Source: Sphingomonas sp. CROZ-RG-20F-R02-07
Lineage (GTDB): Bacteria; Pseudomonadota; Alphaproteobacteria; Sphingomonadales; Sphingomonadaceae
Assembly (NCBI RefSeq): GCF_022662335.1
Contig: NZ_JAKNQJ010000001.1
Location: 372,001 to 436,000, forward strand
Length of the DNA: 64,000 bases
Direction: 5' to 3'
The position numbers and the translations under genes are program-made. Within the stretch, counting starts at the first letter, position 1, and the number at the start of each line of letters is the position of its first letter. The notes below the pieces were generated by a model that was given only the letters and a program-made list of their open reading frames with translations, was not told the DNA's origin and did no database searches. Below, in pieces: positions 20,846-29,992 of this stretch.

Positions 20846-21895
20846 ATGGGGCGGGCGAAGATCGGCGATCTGGCGGTCGGCGAACTCGATCCGGCGGGGC
20901 AGCCGGTTCGCGAGATCTATGCCCGCAACGATCCCATGTACGGCGTGTATCGCACCGCCAAGCGGGTGTGCGTCCAGTTCGCCGACGATGCCGATCGCGA
21001 AGGGGCGCAGCGCAAGGCGATGGTGCCGCTGGCGGCGCTGCGCGGCGACATCAACGGCCTGATCGACGGTTGGCGAACGAGCGATCGCTACCGTGCCAAG
21101 GCGCGCCGGCGGCGGTTCGATCGCGGCACCGCCGATGCGCTGATTTCGGCGCTGGAGGAGGATCCCGCCGGCGCGCTTCATCAACTGACGGCGGTGCGGG
21201 CGACGATCGTCGACGGGCGGACGGCGATCGGCCGCTTCCAGTATCTCGGCATGGCGCTGGCGATCGTCGTCCTGGTGTTCCTGTCGCTGTGGCTGACGAG
21301 CCTGCGGGCGATCTCGTCCTCGCCGGTCACGACCGTCTATACGCACGACGTGCTGATCGCCATCGGGGGCGGGGCGCTCGGCGCGTTCCTGTCGATCGCC
21401 ATGGGCCTGAAGTCGCGCACCGTGCTGCCCGATCTGCAATGGGTCGCGAACCTGTGCGATGCCGTGCTGCGGATGGTGGTCGGGATCGTCGCGGGTGCGA
21501 TCTTCTTGTGCCTGTTGCGCGGCGGCTTCGGGCTGACCTTCGCGTCGCTGAGCGCAGCGTGCAGGGTGGGGGAGGACGGGTGCGATCCCCATCAGGGATG
21601 GATGCAGATCTTCGCGCTCGGCTTCGTGGCCGGTTTCTTCGAACGGCTTGTGCCCGACCTGCTCGACAAGGCGGGAGCGTCGGCGCGGACATCCGCGGCG
21701 GCGGCGGAAAAACCCGTAGTACCGCCCGTGGCATCGCCTGTGATGCCGCCCGCCGCCCCGCCCGCCATGCTGCGATCGGCCGAGGCCGACGAGTCGGGCG
21801 ATTGCCTGTGTGATCACCCCTTGGCGGCCGAGGATGCGACTCCCGACTGGGCGCTGCCGGCGGCGACGGGCGGCGTCGCGGGAGAGCGGTCATGA
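20846..21895 (+). CDS. Uncharacterised multi-pass membrane protein
   Basis: A 349-residue protein I cannot assign. Residues 1-130 are a charged cytoplasmic-looking domain rich in Arg and Asp. Hydrophobic helices lie at about 133-150, 167-188 and 206-229, and a shorter one at 255-272 ends in GFFERLVPDLLDK. The C-terminal ~75 residues are Ala/Pro-rich with a CLCDH cluster. A strong G-rich ribosome site (GGGTGGGGG) precedes the ATG. It overlaps the following amidase gene by four bases (ATGA), so the pair is translated together. It could sense, export or restrain that cell-wall enzyme. Confidence 0.6.
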   Translation: MGRAKIGDLAVGELDPAGQPVREIYARNDPMYGVYRTAKRVCVQFADDADREGAQRKAMVPLAALRGDINGLIDGWRTSDRYRAKARRRRFDRGTADALISALEEDPAGALHQLTAVRATIVDGRTAIGRFQYLGMALAIVVLVFLSLWLTSLRAISSSPVTTVYTHDVLIAIGGGALGAFLSIAMGLKSRTVLPDLQWVANLCDAVLRMVVGIVAGAIFLCLLRGGFGLTFASLSAACRVGEDGCDPHQGWMQIFALGFVAGFFERLVPDLLDKAGASARTSAAAAEKPVVPPVASPVMPPAAPPAMLRSAEADESGDCLCDHPLAAEDATPDWALPAATGGVAGERS

Positions 21896-22686
21896 CCTAT
21901 CGATTGACATGGTTGGAGGACGTCCTGCTCGGTGCGGGCTTGAAGGTCGCCGCGGTGGACGGCTGGAAGACGCGTGGCCTGGCCGATGCGGGCGATCCCA
22001 AGGGCATTATCTGCCATCACACCGGCTGCGGCGCGGTGACGGGCAACATGCCGAGCCTGAACACGATCGTGCATGGCCGCACCGATCTGCGCGGGCCACT
22101 GTCGCAGCTCGCGCTCGGGCGCGATGGCACCTTCTACCTCGTCGCCGCCGGCTTCGCGCAGCATGCGGGCCAGGGATCGTGGCAGGGCATCACCACGGGC
22201 AATTCGAGCTTCATCGGCATCGAGGCCGAAAATGACGGGCGGCTGGCGAACGGCGTGGCGGTCGAGCCCTGGCCCGAGGTTCAGGTCGATGCCTGCCGCC
22301 GCGGCGTCGCGGCGATCCTCAGCCGGATCGGCGCCAACGCCGTCATGTGCGCTGGCCACAAGGAATTCGCGCTGCCCCAGGGCCGCAAGGACGATCCGCT
22401 GTTCGACATGCTCACGTTCCGTGCGGCGGTCGCGGCGATCATGGCCGGCTCGGGTCCGGTGCGGCCCGCCATTCCCGCCATCGACGACGCGGCACGGCCG
22501 ACGATGCGGCGCGGCGGCACGGGCGATCGGGTCAAGGCGCTGCAGGCGGCGATCGGGCAACCCGTCGATGGCGTGTTCGGCGCGCATACCGAGGCGGCGG
22601 TCCGCGCGTGGCAGGTGGCCCACCGGCTCGTTCCCGATGGGATCGTGGGCCCGCGATGCTGGGCCGTGCTGGACGCCGCGAATTAG
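21892..22686 (+). CDS. N-acetylmuramoyl-L-alanine amidase with peptidoglycan-binding domain
   Basis: A 264-residue protein with an N-terminal Amidase_2 zinc domain (residues ~25-180: ICHHTG for the first histidine, CAGHKE near 156 for the second, and a KDDP segment for the third ligand) and a C-terminal PG_binding_1 repeat (residues ~208-262, [17 protein letters not shown]). It should cut the bond between muramic acid and L-alanine. No signal peptide is present, as in phage endolysins, which need a holin. It overlaps the start/stop of the upstream membrane protein. Its physiological target and export route are unknown. Confidence 0.85.
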   Translation: MTYRLTWLEDVLLGAGLKVAAVDGWKTRGLADAGDPKGIICHHTGCGAVTGNMPSLNTIVHGRTDLRGPLSQLALGRDGTFYLVAAGFAQHAGQGSWQGITTGNSSFIGIEAENDGRLANGVAVEPWPEVQVDACRRGVAAILSRIGANAVMCAGHKEFALPQGRKDDPLFDMLTFRAAVAAIMAGSGPVRPAIPAIDDAARPTMRRGGTGDRVKALQAAIGQPVDGVFGAHTEAAVRAWQVAHRLVPDGIVGPRCWAVLDAAN

Positions 22687-22754
22687 TCTCGTTCCAGCAC
22701 GATTGTTGCGGAGAATGGTTGCGTCGCTGGCCGTTTCGGTTACCGGGTGCGGTC

Positions 22755-24191
22755 ATGTCCGACCGGCCACGCACGCTGTACGAAAAGATCTGGGACGCCC
22801 ATGTCGTGGAACGTCGCGACGATGGCACCTGCCTGATCTATATCGACCGGCACCTCGTCCATGAGGTGACGAGCCCGCAGGCGTTCGAGGGGCTGCGCGC
22901 TGCCGGCCGGCGGGTGCGGCGGCCCGATCTGACGCTGGCGGTGCCCGATCACAATCTGCCGACGACGCCGCGCGTCGATGCCGCCGGGCGGCTCATCCCG
23001 ATCGCGGACGCCGAAAGCGCGCAGCAGCTCGATGCGCTGCGCCGCAACACCGCCGAATTCGGCATCGACTATATCGACGCGACCGCGGCCGAACAGGGCA
23101 TCGTCCATGTGATCGGGCCCGAACTGGGCTTCACGCTGCCCGGCACCACATTGGTCTGCGGCGACAGCCACACCTCGGCGCATGGTGCGCTGGGGGCGCT
23201 CGCCTTCGGGATCGGCACCAGCGAGGTCGAGCATGTGCTCGCCACGCAGACGCTGCTTCTGAGCCCGTCCCGGACGATGGAGGTGCGCGTCGACGGCACG
23301 CTCGGCTTCGGCGTGTCGGCCAAGGACGTGATCCTGTCGATCATCGGGCGGATCGGCGCGGCGGGCGGCACCGGCCATGTGATCGAATATACCGGCGAGG
23401 TGATCCGCGGCCTATCGATCGAGGGGCGGCTGACGGTCGCCAACATGTCGATCGAGGGCGGCGCGCGCGCCGGGCTGGTCGCCCCCGACGAGACGACCTT
23501 CGCCTATCTGAAGGGCCGGCGGATGGCGCCGACGGGCGCGGCATGGGACCGCGCGGTCACGTGGTGGCGCGCGCTGGCGACCGATCCGGGCGCCGCCTAT
23601 GACCGGACGGTACGGCTGGACGCGACCGTCATCGCGCCGGCGCTCACCTGGGGCACCAGCCCCGAGGATGTCGTGCCGATCACCGGCACCGTGCCCGATC
23701 CCGACAGCTTCGCCGATCCGTCCAAGCGCGAGGCGGCGCGCAAGTCGCTGGCCTATATGGGGCTGACGCCGGGCGCCGCGATGCAGGACGTGGCCGTGCA
23801 GCACGTCTTCATCGGCAGCTGCACCAACAGCCGGATCGAGGATCTGCGCGCTGCCGCATCGGTGGCGAACGGGCGGCATGTGGCCGACGGGGTGCGCGCG
23901 CTGGTCGTGCCCGGATCGGGGCTGGTGAAGCGCCAGGCCGAGGCCGAGGGGCTCGACCGGATCTTCGCGAGCGCCGGCTTCGAATGGCGCGAGCCGGGCT
24001 GTTCGATGTGTCTTGCCATGAACCCCGACAAGGTGCCGCCGGGCGAACGCTGCGCCTCGACCAGCAACCGCAATTTCGTCGGGCGGCAGGGGCCGGGTGC
24101 GCGCACCCATCTCGTCAGCCCGGCGATGGCGGCGGCGGCGGCGGTGACGGGCCGGTTGGCCGACGTACGTGATCTGATGGGAGCGGAATGA
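22755..24191 (+). CDS. leuC: 3-isopropylmalate dehydratase large subunit
   Basis: A 478-residue aconitase-family subunit that isomerises 2-isopropylmalate to 3-isopropylmalate in leucine synthesis. The 4Fe-4S cysteines are in IGSCTNSR and in the EPGCSMC pair. [13 protein letters not shown] and the N-terminal LYEKIWDAH fit LeuC. Length is normal. The stop overlaps a small membrane ORF (ATGA), which in turn overlaps leuD. Transcription probably starts in the 68-base space after the amidase gene; no attenuator is seen there. Confidence 0.97.
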   Translation: MSDRPRTLYEKIWDAHVVERRDDGTCLIYIDRHLVHEVTSPQAFEGLRAAGRRVRRPDLTLAVPDHNLPTTPRVDAAGRLIPIADAESAQQLDALRRNTAEFGIDYIDATAAEQGIVHVIGPELGFTLPGTTLVCGDSHTSAHGALGALAFGIGTSEVEHVLATQTLLLSPSRTMEVRVDGTLGFGVSAKDVILSIIGRIGAAGGTGHVIEYTGEVIRGLSIEGRLTVANMSIEGGARAGLVAPDETTFAYLKGRRMAPTGAAWDRAVTWWRALATDPGAAYDRTVRLDATVIAPALTWGTSPEDVVPITGTVPDPDSFADPSKREAARKSLAYMGLTPGAAMQDVAVQHVFIGSCTNSRIEDLRAAASVANGRHVADGVRALVVPGSGLVKRQAEAEGLDRIFASAGFEWREPGCSMCLAMNPDKVPPGERCASTSNRNFVGRQGPGARTHLVSPAMAAAAAVTGRLADVRDLMGAE

Positions 24192-24301
24192 TGCGCAAGG
24201 TGTTGGCATTGCTGATCTGCGGCACGGTTGTCAGCGGCGTGGCCGCCTATGTCGCTTCGGCGCGCATGGCGCCCTCGACGATCGCCATCGCCGACCGATG
24301 A
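24188..24301 (+). CDS. 37-residue membrane peptide between leuC and leuD
   Basis: A short ORF beginning [12 protein letters not shown] with one hydrophobic helix (residues ~5-25) and a polar C terminus ending IAIADR. Its ATG overlaps the leuC stop by four bases and its stop overlaps the leuD start by four bases, so ribosomes can pass straight through all three. It is too short for most gene finders. I know no family for it. It could be a real membrane peptide or simply a coupling device that delivers ribosomes to leuD. Confidence 0.5.
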   Translation: MMRKVLALLICGTVVSGVAAYVASARMAPSTIAIADR

Positions 24302-24927
24302 ACCCCGTCCGCTCCGTTGCCGGCGGCGCCTACCCCTGGGGCGCGAAGAACGTCGATACCGACGTCATCATCCCCGCGCACTGGCTGAAGACGATCACCC
24401 GCGCGGGGCTGGGCCGCGGCGCGTTCGAGACGGTGCGCGCGCAACCGGGCAACATCTTCGACGATCCGGCCTATGCGGGCAGCCCGATCCTGATCGCGGG
24501 TGACAATTTCGGCTGTGGCTCCAGCCGCGAGCACGCCGCCTGGGCGCTCGCCGACATGGGCGTGCGCGCGGTGATCGCGCCGAGCTTTTCCGACATCTTT
24601 TCGGGCAACGCGTTCAAGAACGGCATCGTCGCGGTCGTGCTGCCGCAGCCCGCGGTCGACCGGCTGATCGCAGTCGCGCGCGAACAGCCGATCACGATCG
24701 ATCTGGAGACGATGACGGTCACCACGCCGTTCCAGGATCGGTTCGTCTTCGAACTCGACGCGTTCCGTCGCCAATGCCTGATGGAGGGGCTGGACGAGGT
24801 CGGGCTGACGCTGGCAAGGGATACCGCGATTTCGAAATTCGAGCATGAGGTGGCGGATCACCGCCCCTGGCTCCAGCGGGAGAGCGGATATGCGGGCATT
24901 GCTGTCGAGGGCGCCGGGCGGACCTGA
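24298..24927 (+). CDS. leuD: 3-isopropylmalate dehydratase small subunit
   Basis: A 209-residue swivel-domain subunit partnering LeuC. The family signature [18 protein letters not shown] lies at about residue 67, and [10 protein letters not shown] near the N terminus. The start overlaps the stop of the 37-residue membrane ORF. The 3' end runs 38 bases into the following oxidoreductase gene in a different frame, so transcription is continuous. Confidence 0.95.
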   Translation: MNPVRSVAGGAYPWGAKNVDTDVIIPAHWLKTITRAGLGRGAFETVRAQPGNIFDDPAYAGSPILIAGDNFGCGSSREHAAWALADMGVRAVIAPSFSDIFSGNAFKNGIVAVVLPQPAVDRLIAVAREQPITIDLETMTVTTPFQDRFVFELDAFRRQCLMEGLDEVGLTLARDTAISKFEHEVADHRPWLQRESGYAGIAVEGAGRT

Positions 24928-25894
24928 AACGCTGGAACTGGCCGACGCGCCCGATCCGGTCGTGGCGCCGGGGCAGGTGGTGGTCGCGGTGCGGGCCTGC
25001 GCGATCAACTATCCCGACGTGCTCATCATCGAGGACAAATACCAGTTCAAGCCTCAGCGCCCCTTCGCGCCCGGCGGCGAGATCGCCGGTGTGATCGACA
25101 GTATCGGCGAGGGCGTCACGGGCTGGACGGTGGGAGACCGGGTGATCGCGATGATCGGTCATGGCGGCCTGGTCGAGAAGGTCGCGGTCGATCCCGCGCG
25201 CATGTACCGCCTGCCCGAAGGGCGCAGCTTCGCCGAGGGCGCCTCGCTGATCCTGACCTATGGCACGACGATCCACGCGCTGCGCGATCGCGGCCATCTG
25301 AAGGCGGGCGAGACGTTGCTGGTGCTGGGTGCGGCCGGCGGCGTGGGGCTCGCCGCGATCGAACTCGGCAAGGCGTTCGGCGCCACCGTCGTCGCCGCGG
25401 TTTCGTCCGAGGAAAAGGCGGCGGCGGCCAAGGCGGCGGGCGCCGACACGACGCTCGTCTATCCGCGCGGACCGTTCGACAAGGATCAGTCCAAGGCGCT
25501 CGCCGAACAGTTCAAGGCGGCGGTCGGCAAGGGCGGCGCGGACGTGATCTACGATCCGGTCGGCGGCGATTATGCCGAGCCCGCGCTGCGGTCGATCGCG
25601 TGGGAGGGCCGCTATCTGGTGGTCGGCTTCCCCGCCGGCATTCCCCGATTGCCGCTGAACCTCACCCTGCTCAAGAGCTGCGACGTGTGCGGTGTGTTCT
25701 GGGGCGCGTTCGCGGCGCGCGATCCGCAGGCGAACGCCGCGCATATGGATCACCTCTTCCGTCTGTGGGAGGAGGGCCGGATCGCCCCGCGCGTGACCGA
25801 GACGTTCGCGTTCGAGCGCGGCGGCGACGCGATCGCCAAGATGGCGGGGCGGGGCGCCATCGGCAAGCTGGTGGTCGAGGTGGCCGGGGGCTGA
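24890..25894 (+). CDS. NADPH:quinone oxidoreductase family protein
   Basis: A 334-residue medium-chain dehydrogenase without structural zinc cysteines. [20 protein letters not shown] and [16 protein letters not shown] match the acryloyl-CoA reductase/QOR-like branch, and [20 protein letters not shown] is the NADPH-binding segment. GGGAG lies about eight bases before the ATG, inside leuD. It likely reduces an enone or enoyl-CoA, but the substrate is not known. It overlaps leuD by 38 bases and is followed closely by a FAD-binding protein gene. Confidence 0.85.
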   Translation: MRALLSRAPGGPETLELADAPDPVVAPGQVVVAVRACAINYPDVLIIEDKYQFKPQRPFAPGGEIAGVIDSIGEGVTGWTVGDRVIAMIGHGGLVEKVAVDPARMYRLPEGRSFAEGASLILTYGTTIHALRDRGHLKAGETLLVLGAAGGVGLAAIELGKAFGATVVAAVSSEEKAAAAKAAGADTTLVYPRGPFDKDQSKALAEQFKAAVGKGGADVIYDPVGGDYAEPALRSIAWEGRYLVVGFPAGIPRLPLNLTLLKSCDVCGVFWGAFAARDPQANAAHMDHLFRLWEEGRIAPRVTETFAFERGGDAIAKMAGRGAIGKLVVEVAGG

Positions 25895-25897
25895 GGC

Positions 25898-27250
25898 GTG
25901 AACCCGGCGGGCCATGTCGCGATCGTCGGCGGCGGCTTCAGCGGGACGCTCCTCGCGATCAACCTGCTCCGGTTCGCAGGGCCGCGCGCCACGCTGATCG
26001 ACCGGGCGGCCGACCGGATCGGGCGCGGCGTCGCCTATAGCGCGATCGGCGCGGACCAGTTGCTCAACGTCCGCGCGGGCGGGATGAGCGCCTTTCCCGA
26101 CGATCCCGGCCATTTCGCGCGCTGGGCGGCGGCGCGCGGCGCGGGCGATGCACAAAGCTTCGTGCCGCGTGCGACCTATGGCGCCTATCTCGCGGAAACG
26201 CTGGCGGAAATGCGCGCGGCCGAGCCCGGTCGGCTGACGCTCGTCACCGGCGACGTGAGCGACGTGAGCGACGTGGGCAACGGCGTGACCATCGCCGACC
26301 AAATGCTCGCGGCGGATAGCGTGGTGCTGGCGACGGGCAATCTGCCGCCGCACACGCCGCCCGGGATCGACCCCGCGCGGCTTCCCGCGGGCGCCTATGT
26401 CGGCGATCCCTGGCGCGGCGATATCGCCGAGGGATTGCGGCCCGACGATGTGGTGGTGCTGATCGGCACCGGCCTGACCGCGATCGACGTCGCGCTGAAG
26501 CTGGAAGCGGCGGGGTTTGCCGGCCCCGTGCTCGCGCTGTCGCGGCGCGGGATGCGGCCGCACCGGCATCTGGACGGCCTGCCGCCGAAGCGCGCGCGCC
26601 AGGATCCGCCCGAGGGATCGCTCTCCGCGCTGGTCGCCCAGGTCCGGGCGGAGGCGGCGCGCGACGGCTGGCGCGTCGCGGTGGATGCGCTGCGTCCCGT
26701 GACTCAGCGGCTCTGGGCGGCGAGCGACGATGCGGTTCGCGCGCGCTTCCTGCGCCATCTTCGCCCCTATTGGGACGCGCACCGCCACCGGCTCGCGCCG
26801 GCGGTGGCGGACCGGATCGACGCGATGGTCGCGGACGGCCGGCTGCGCTTCGCGGGCGGGCGGATCGTCGAGGCGGTCGCGCATGGGGCGGGCGTCACGC
26901 TGCGATGGACCCCGCGTCATGGCGAAACCAGCGAGACGGTGAACGCCGCGCGTATCGTGAACTGCACCGGCCCGCAGGGCGATCTGGTCCGCAGCGACGA
27001 CCCGCTGCTGCGCACCCTGGCCGCGCGCGGCGCGATCCGGCCCGATCCGCTGCGGCTCGGCATCGACGTCGATGCGCAGTCGCGCGTGATCCGCGCTGAC
27101 GGCACTCCCGATCCACGGCTGTGCTGCGTCGGCCCGATGACGCGCGGCGGATTGTGGGAGGTGGTCGCGGTGCCCGATCTGCGCGTGCAGAGCTGGACGC
27201 TCGCGCGCCGCCTGGCCAACGCGCATTGGGTGGGCGGCGAGGGGCTGTAG
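25898..27250 (+). CDS. FAD/NAD(P)-binding protein (HpyO-like FAD_NAD(P)-binding family)
   Basis: A 450-residue protein with an N-terminal dinucleotide fold VAIVGGGFSGTLLAINLL and a second one near DVVVLIGTGLTAIDVALKL (about residue 190). RGVAYS and LLNVRAGGMSAFPDDP are typical of the FAD-NAD(P)-binding family that includes FAD-dependent urate hydroxylase HpyO. The exact substrate cannot be called. GTG start, four bases after the QOR stop. A small direct repeat encodes DVSDVSDV near residue 120. Confidence 0.8.
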   Translation: MNPAGHVAIVGGGFSGTLLAINLLRFAGPRATLIDRAADRIGRGVAYSAIGADQLLNVRAGGMSAFPDDPGHFARWAAARGAGDAQSFVPRATYGAYLAETLAEMRAAEPGRLTLVTGDVSDVSDVGNGVTIADQMLAADSVVLATGNLPPHTPPGIDPARLPAGAYVGDPWRGDIAEGLRPDDVVVLIGTGLTAIDVALKLEAAGFAGPVLALSRRGMRPHRHLDGLPPKRARQDPPEGSLSALVAQVRAEAARDGWRVAVDALRPVTQRLWAASDDAVRARFLRHLRPYWDAHRHRLAPAVADRIDAMVADGRLRFAGGRIVEAVAHGAGVTLRWTPRHGETSETVNAARIVNCTGPQGDLVRSDDPLLRTLAARGAIRPDPLRLGIDVDAQSRVIRADGTPDPRLCCVGPMTRGGLWEVVAVPDLRVQSWTLARRLANAHWVGGEGL

Positions 27251-27321
27251 CCGGGCCGCCGTTGCACGCTGGGTCGGGCGCGCCTATCTCGCACCCAGAC
27301 TAACGCAATCCGGGGACGCCA

Positions 27322-27645
27322 ATGACCACTTTCGACGAACGCGAACGCGCCTTCGAGACCAAGTTCGCGCGCGACGAGGAAATGGCGTTCCGGATCGTGG
27401 CGCGCCGCAATCGGCTGCTCGGCCATTGGGCGGCGGGGCTGATGCAGCTCACCCCAGAAGAGGCGGAAGCCTATGCGCGATCGGTGGTCCATGCCGAATT
27501 CGAGGAAGCGGGCGACGAGGACGTGGTGCGCAAGCTCGTCGGCGATCTGGCGGCGGCCGGCGTGGAGATCGACGATGCCGCGGTGCGCCGCGCGCTCGAC
27601 GCGCATATGATCGAGGCGCGTCGCCAGCTCATGCAGGCGCAATAA
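27322..27645 (+). CDS. DUF1476 protein, ATPase inhibitor zeta-type
   Basis: A 107-residue all-helical protein beginning MTTFDERERAFETKFARDEE, the hallmark of the alphaproteobacterial DUF1476 family. In Paracoccus this is the zeta subunit, which inhibits F1-ATPase hydrolysis through its N-terminal helix. It therefore probably limits wasteful ATP hydrolysis. It is one base ahead of the bolA gene, in a small operon with bolA and a Grx4-type glutaredoxin. Confidence 0.9.
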   Translation: MTTFDERERAFETKFARDEEMAFRIVARRNRLLGHWAAGLMQLTPEEAEAYARSVVHAEFEEAGDEDVVRKLVGDLAAAGVEIDDAAVRRALDAHMIEARRQLMQAQ

Positions 27646-27646
27646 G

Positions 27647-27877
27647 ATGCCGATGGCGGCCGACGATATCGCGGGCATGATCCGCGACGCGATCCCCGAC
27701 GCGGTGGTGGAGATCACCGATCTGGCGGGTGACGGCGATCATTATGCGGCGCGCGTCGTCGCACCCAGTTTTGCGGGCCTGTCCCGCGTGAAGCAGCATC
27801 AGGCGGTGTATGCGGCGCTCGGCGGCCGCATGGGCGGGGTGCTCCACGCACTCCAGCTCACCACCGCGGTTTCGTGA
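27647..27877 (+). CDS. BolA family protein
   Basis: A 76-residue BolA-like protein. ALQLTTA and the central HYAARVVAPSFAGLSRVKQHQAVYAAL segment match the class II fold, including the conserved V-K-x-H-x-x-V-Y. BolA proteins bind monothiol glutaredoxins and share a 2Fe-2S cluster. The neighbouring downstream gene is exactly such a glutaredoxin, supporting a BolA-Grx4 complex in iron-sulfur cluster handling. The start follows the DUF1476 stop by one base. Confidence 0.92.
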   Translation: MPMAADDIAGMIRDAIPDAVVEITDLAGDGDHYAARVVAPSFAGLSRVKQHQAVYAALGGRMGGVLHALQLTTAVS

Positions 27878-27890
27878 GAGGATGATTGAG

Positions 27891-28202
27891 ATGACCGACG
27901 ACGCACAAGCCCGGATCGACGCGATCGTGAAGGAAAAGCCCGTGGTGCTGTTCATGAAAGGCAGCCCGCTGTTCCCGCAATGCGGCTTTTCAAGCCGCGC
28001 AGTCGCGATCCTCAACCATCTGAACGTCGAATTCGACAGCGTCGACGTGCTGCAGGATCAGGGCATCCGCCAAGGCATCAAGGCCTATTCGGACTGGCCG
28101 ACCATCCCGCAGCTCTATGCGAATGGCGAGTTCGTCGGTGGGTCCGATATCATGATGGAAATGTACGAAAGCGGCGAGCTGGCGCAATTGTTCGCCAAAT
28201 GA
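27891..28202 (+). CDS. grxD: Monothiol glutaredoxin, Grx4 family
   Basis: A 103-residue glutaredoxin with the single-cysteine CGFS site (FPQCGFSSRAV, about residue 30), the WPTIPQLYANGEFVGGSDIMMEM glutathione-binding region and no second active cysteine. Such proteins carry a 2Fe-2S cluster with glutathione or BolA. GAGAGG lies nine bases before the chosen ATG; another ATG nine bases upstream is in frame. It is the last gene of a DUF1476-bolA-grxD group. A hairpin follows 10 bases after the stop. Confidence 0.96.
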   Translation: MTDDAQARIDAIVKEKPVVLFMKGSPLFPQCGFSSRAVAILNHLNVEFDSVDVLQDQGIRQGIKAYSDWPTIPQLYANGEFVGGSDIMMEMYESGELAQLFAK

Positions 28203-28211
28203 GCCGGGTGC

Positions 28212-28251
28212 GGGCGGGTCTTGCGAGATCGGTAGCAGCGAAGACCCGCCC
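28212..28251 (+). terminator. Hairpin after grxD
   Basis: GGGCGGGTCTT (28212-28222) and AAGACCCGCCC (28241-28251) form a perfect 11-base stem with an 18-base loop, 10 bases after the grxD stop. No T-run follows, so termination strength is uncertain. The remaining ~200 bases before the next gene hold no clear coding signal. Confidence 0.5.
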
Positions 28252-28458
28252 TGCTGAAGCGTCAGACGCTCGGCTGCTGCTTACGTAGCACCGCGCGTGC
28301 CAGATCGCCCCAATCGCGCGAAACCGCGCGTCACGGTGGTTAACGCGATCGCGGCAGCGCGCCCGGTTGTAAATCCCGCCGACAGGCGACCCGCCCGCCC
28401 GGCAAGCCCGGGCGTCGCGCCCCTTGCCTTGAACCGTCCGAGCGGCCATCTCGCGGTG

Positions 28459-29295
28459 ATGGGCGAGCATCCGACCGGCATCCCGATCCAGCTCGAGCCG
28501 CTGGTCACGCGCGTGCTCGCGCCCAATCCCTCGCCCTTTACGCACACCGGCACGCAAACGCACATCGTCGGCGCCGGCGATCTTGCGGTGATCGATCCGG
28601 GGCCGGACGATCCCGCGCATCTGGCGGCGCTTCAGGCTGCGATCGCCGGCCGTCCTGTCCGTGCGATCCTCGTAACTCATCACCACCGCGACCACAGTCC
28701 GGCGAGCCGGCCGCTGCGCGCGATGACGGGCGCGCCGATCTTGGGCGCCGCACCCTTCGCCTCAACGGAAACCGCGTTCGACGCGAACTATGCGCCCGAT
28801 CGGGCGATGGCGGAGGGCGGCACGATCGGCGGCGACGGCTGGACGCTTACCGCGATCGCGACGCCGGGCCACACCTCCAACCATCTCGCCTTCGCGCTGC
28901 CCGAGACGGGCGCGCTGTTCGTGGGCGATCACGTGATGGGCTGGTCCACCACGATCGTCTCGCCGCCCGATGGCGACATGGCCGCCTATATGGCCAGCCT
29001 GGACAAGCTGATGCGCCGCGACGACCGGATTTATTATCCCGGGCATGGCGAGGCGGTGGAGAACCCGCAGCGTTTCGTGCGTGGGTTGCTCGGCCATCGC
29101 AAGCAGCGCGAGGGGCAGATCCTGCGCCTGCTGCGCGCGGGTCCGAAGGACGTGCCGGGCCTTACCGCGCTGATGTATGTCGGGCTGAACGCGCGGATGC
29201 TGCCCGCCGCCGCACGATCGGTGCTGGCGCATCTGTACGACCTGCGCCATCGCGCGCTGGTGACCGAAGAGGATGCGATGTGGCGGACGATCTGA
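28459..29295 (+). CDS. MBL-fold metallo-hydrolase (LACTB2-like)
   Basis: A 278-residue metallo-beta-lactamase-fold hydrolase. The zinc motif THHHRDH lies at about residue 74, VGDHVMG holds the bridging aspartate region, and YPGHGE gives a late histidine. The C-terminal ~80 residues look like the winged-helix tail found in LACTB2-like proteins. The frame stays open 162 bases upstream to a GTG, but that extension is Pro/Arg-rich, so the ATG at MGEHPTG is preferred. It overlaps the next gene by 16 bases. Substrate unknown; nucleic acid or a thioester are both possible. Confidence 0.82.
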   Translation: MGEHPTGIPIQLEPLVTRVLAPNPSPFTHTGTQTHIVGAGDLAVIDPGPDDPAHLAALQAAIAGRPVRAILVTHHHRDHSPASRPLRAMTGAPILGAAPFASTETAFDANYAPDRAMAEGGTIGGDGWTLTAIATPGHTSNHLAFALPETGALFVGDHVMGWSTTIVSPPDGDMAAYMASLDKLMRRDDRIYYPGHGEAVENPQRFVRGLLGHRKQREGQILRLLRAGPKDVPGLTALMYVGLNARMLPAAARSVLAHLYDLRHRALVTEEDAMWRTI

Positions 29296-29990
29296 CCCCG
29301 CGGCGTGGCGGCGTGGGGAGTTTCCTCGCCAAGGCCGCGGGCGTGCTCGTGCTGCTGGTGCTGGCCGGGCTGATGGCGGCATGGGCCGTGCAGCGCTATA
29401 TCGGCATGCGGCTCGCGCCCGATCCCACGACGATCGCCAGCGCGAGCCTGGCGGGGCTGCGCGAGCAGAACCGGTTGTCCGCCTTCGCCGCGCGCTTCGT
29501 GGCGGTCACCACCTCGCGCCAATCGCAGATGGGCTTCTCGACCGAGAAGACGCTCATCATGCCGGGGATGGTGCGCTACGAGGTGGATCTGGCGAAGCTC
29601 GAGCAGCGCGACGTGGCGTGGAACGCGGCGACGAAGACGCTGGCGGTGACGCTGCCGCCGGTCGAGATCGACGGGCCGCAGATCGATCTCAACGCGCTGC
29701 GCACCTATGGCTCGGGCGGCGTGCTGTCGCACCTGACCGACGCGGACAGCGTGCTCGACGCGGCCAATCGCCGTGCGGGCCAGGCCGAATTGCTGCACCA
29801 GGCGCGCGCCGCGCCGATGCTGTCGCTGGCGCGCGATGCCACCCGCCGCGCGGTCGAGCGCAGTTTTGCGATGCCGCTGCGCGCCGCCGGCGTCGACGCC
29901 ACCGTCACGGTGCGCTTCGCCGACGAGCCGACCTCTTCCACCGAGCGTTGGGACACCAGCCGCTCGCCTGCCGAAGTCCTGGGGAAATGA
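29280..29990 (+). CDS. DUF4230 membrane-anchored protein
   Basis: A 236-residue protein with one N-terminal transmembrane helix (residues ~18-38) and a mainly beta/alpha exterior domain that resembles DUF4230. The GTG start lies within the end of the MBL-fold gene, and the stop overlaps an ATG of nadA. No catalytic motif is visible. Placement between an MBL hydrolase and nadA suggests cotranscription, not a known role in NAD synthesis. Confidence 0.75.
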   Translation: MADDLTPRRGGVGSFLAKAAGVLVLLVLAGLMAAWAVQRYIGMRLAPDPTTIASASLAGLREQNRLSAFAARFVAVTTSRQSQMGFSTEKTLIMPGMVRYEVDLAKLEQRDVAWNAATKTLAVTLPPVEIDGPQIDLNALRTYGSGGVLSHLTDADSVLDAANRRAGQAELLHQARAAPMLSLARDATRRAVERSFAMPLRAAGVDATVTVRFADEPTSSTERWDTSRSPAEVLGK

Positions 29991-29992
29991 CG

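Noticed and set aside
28297-28458. Upstream in-frame extension of the MBL-fold gene to a GTG
   Set aside because: The extra 54 residues are Pro/Arg-rich without family similarity and no ribosome site is present.
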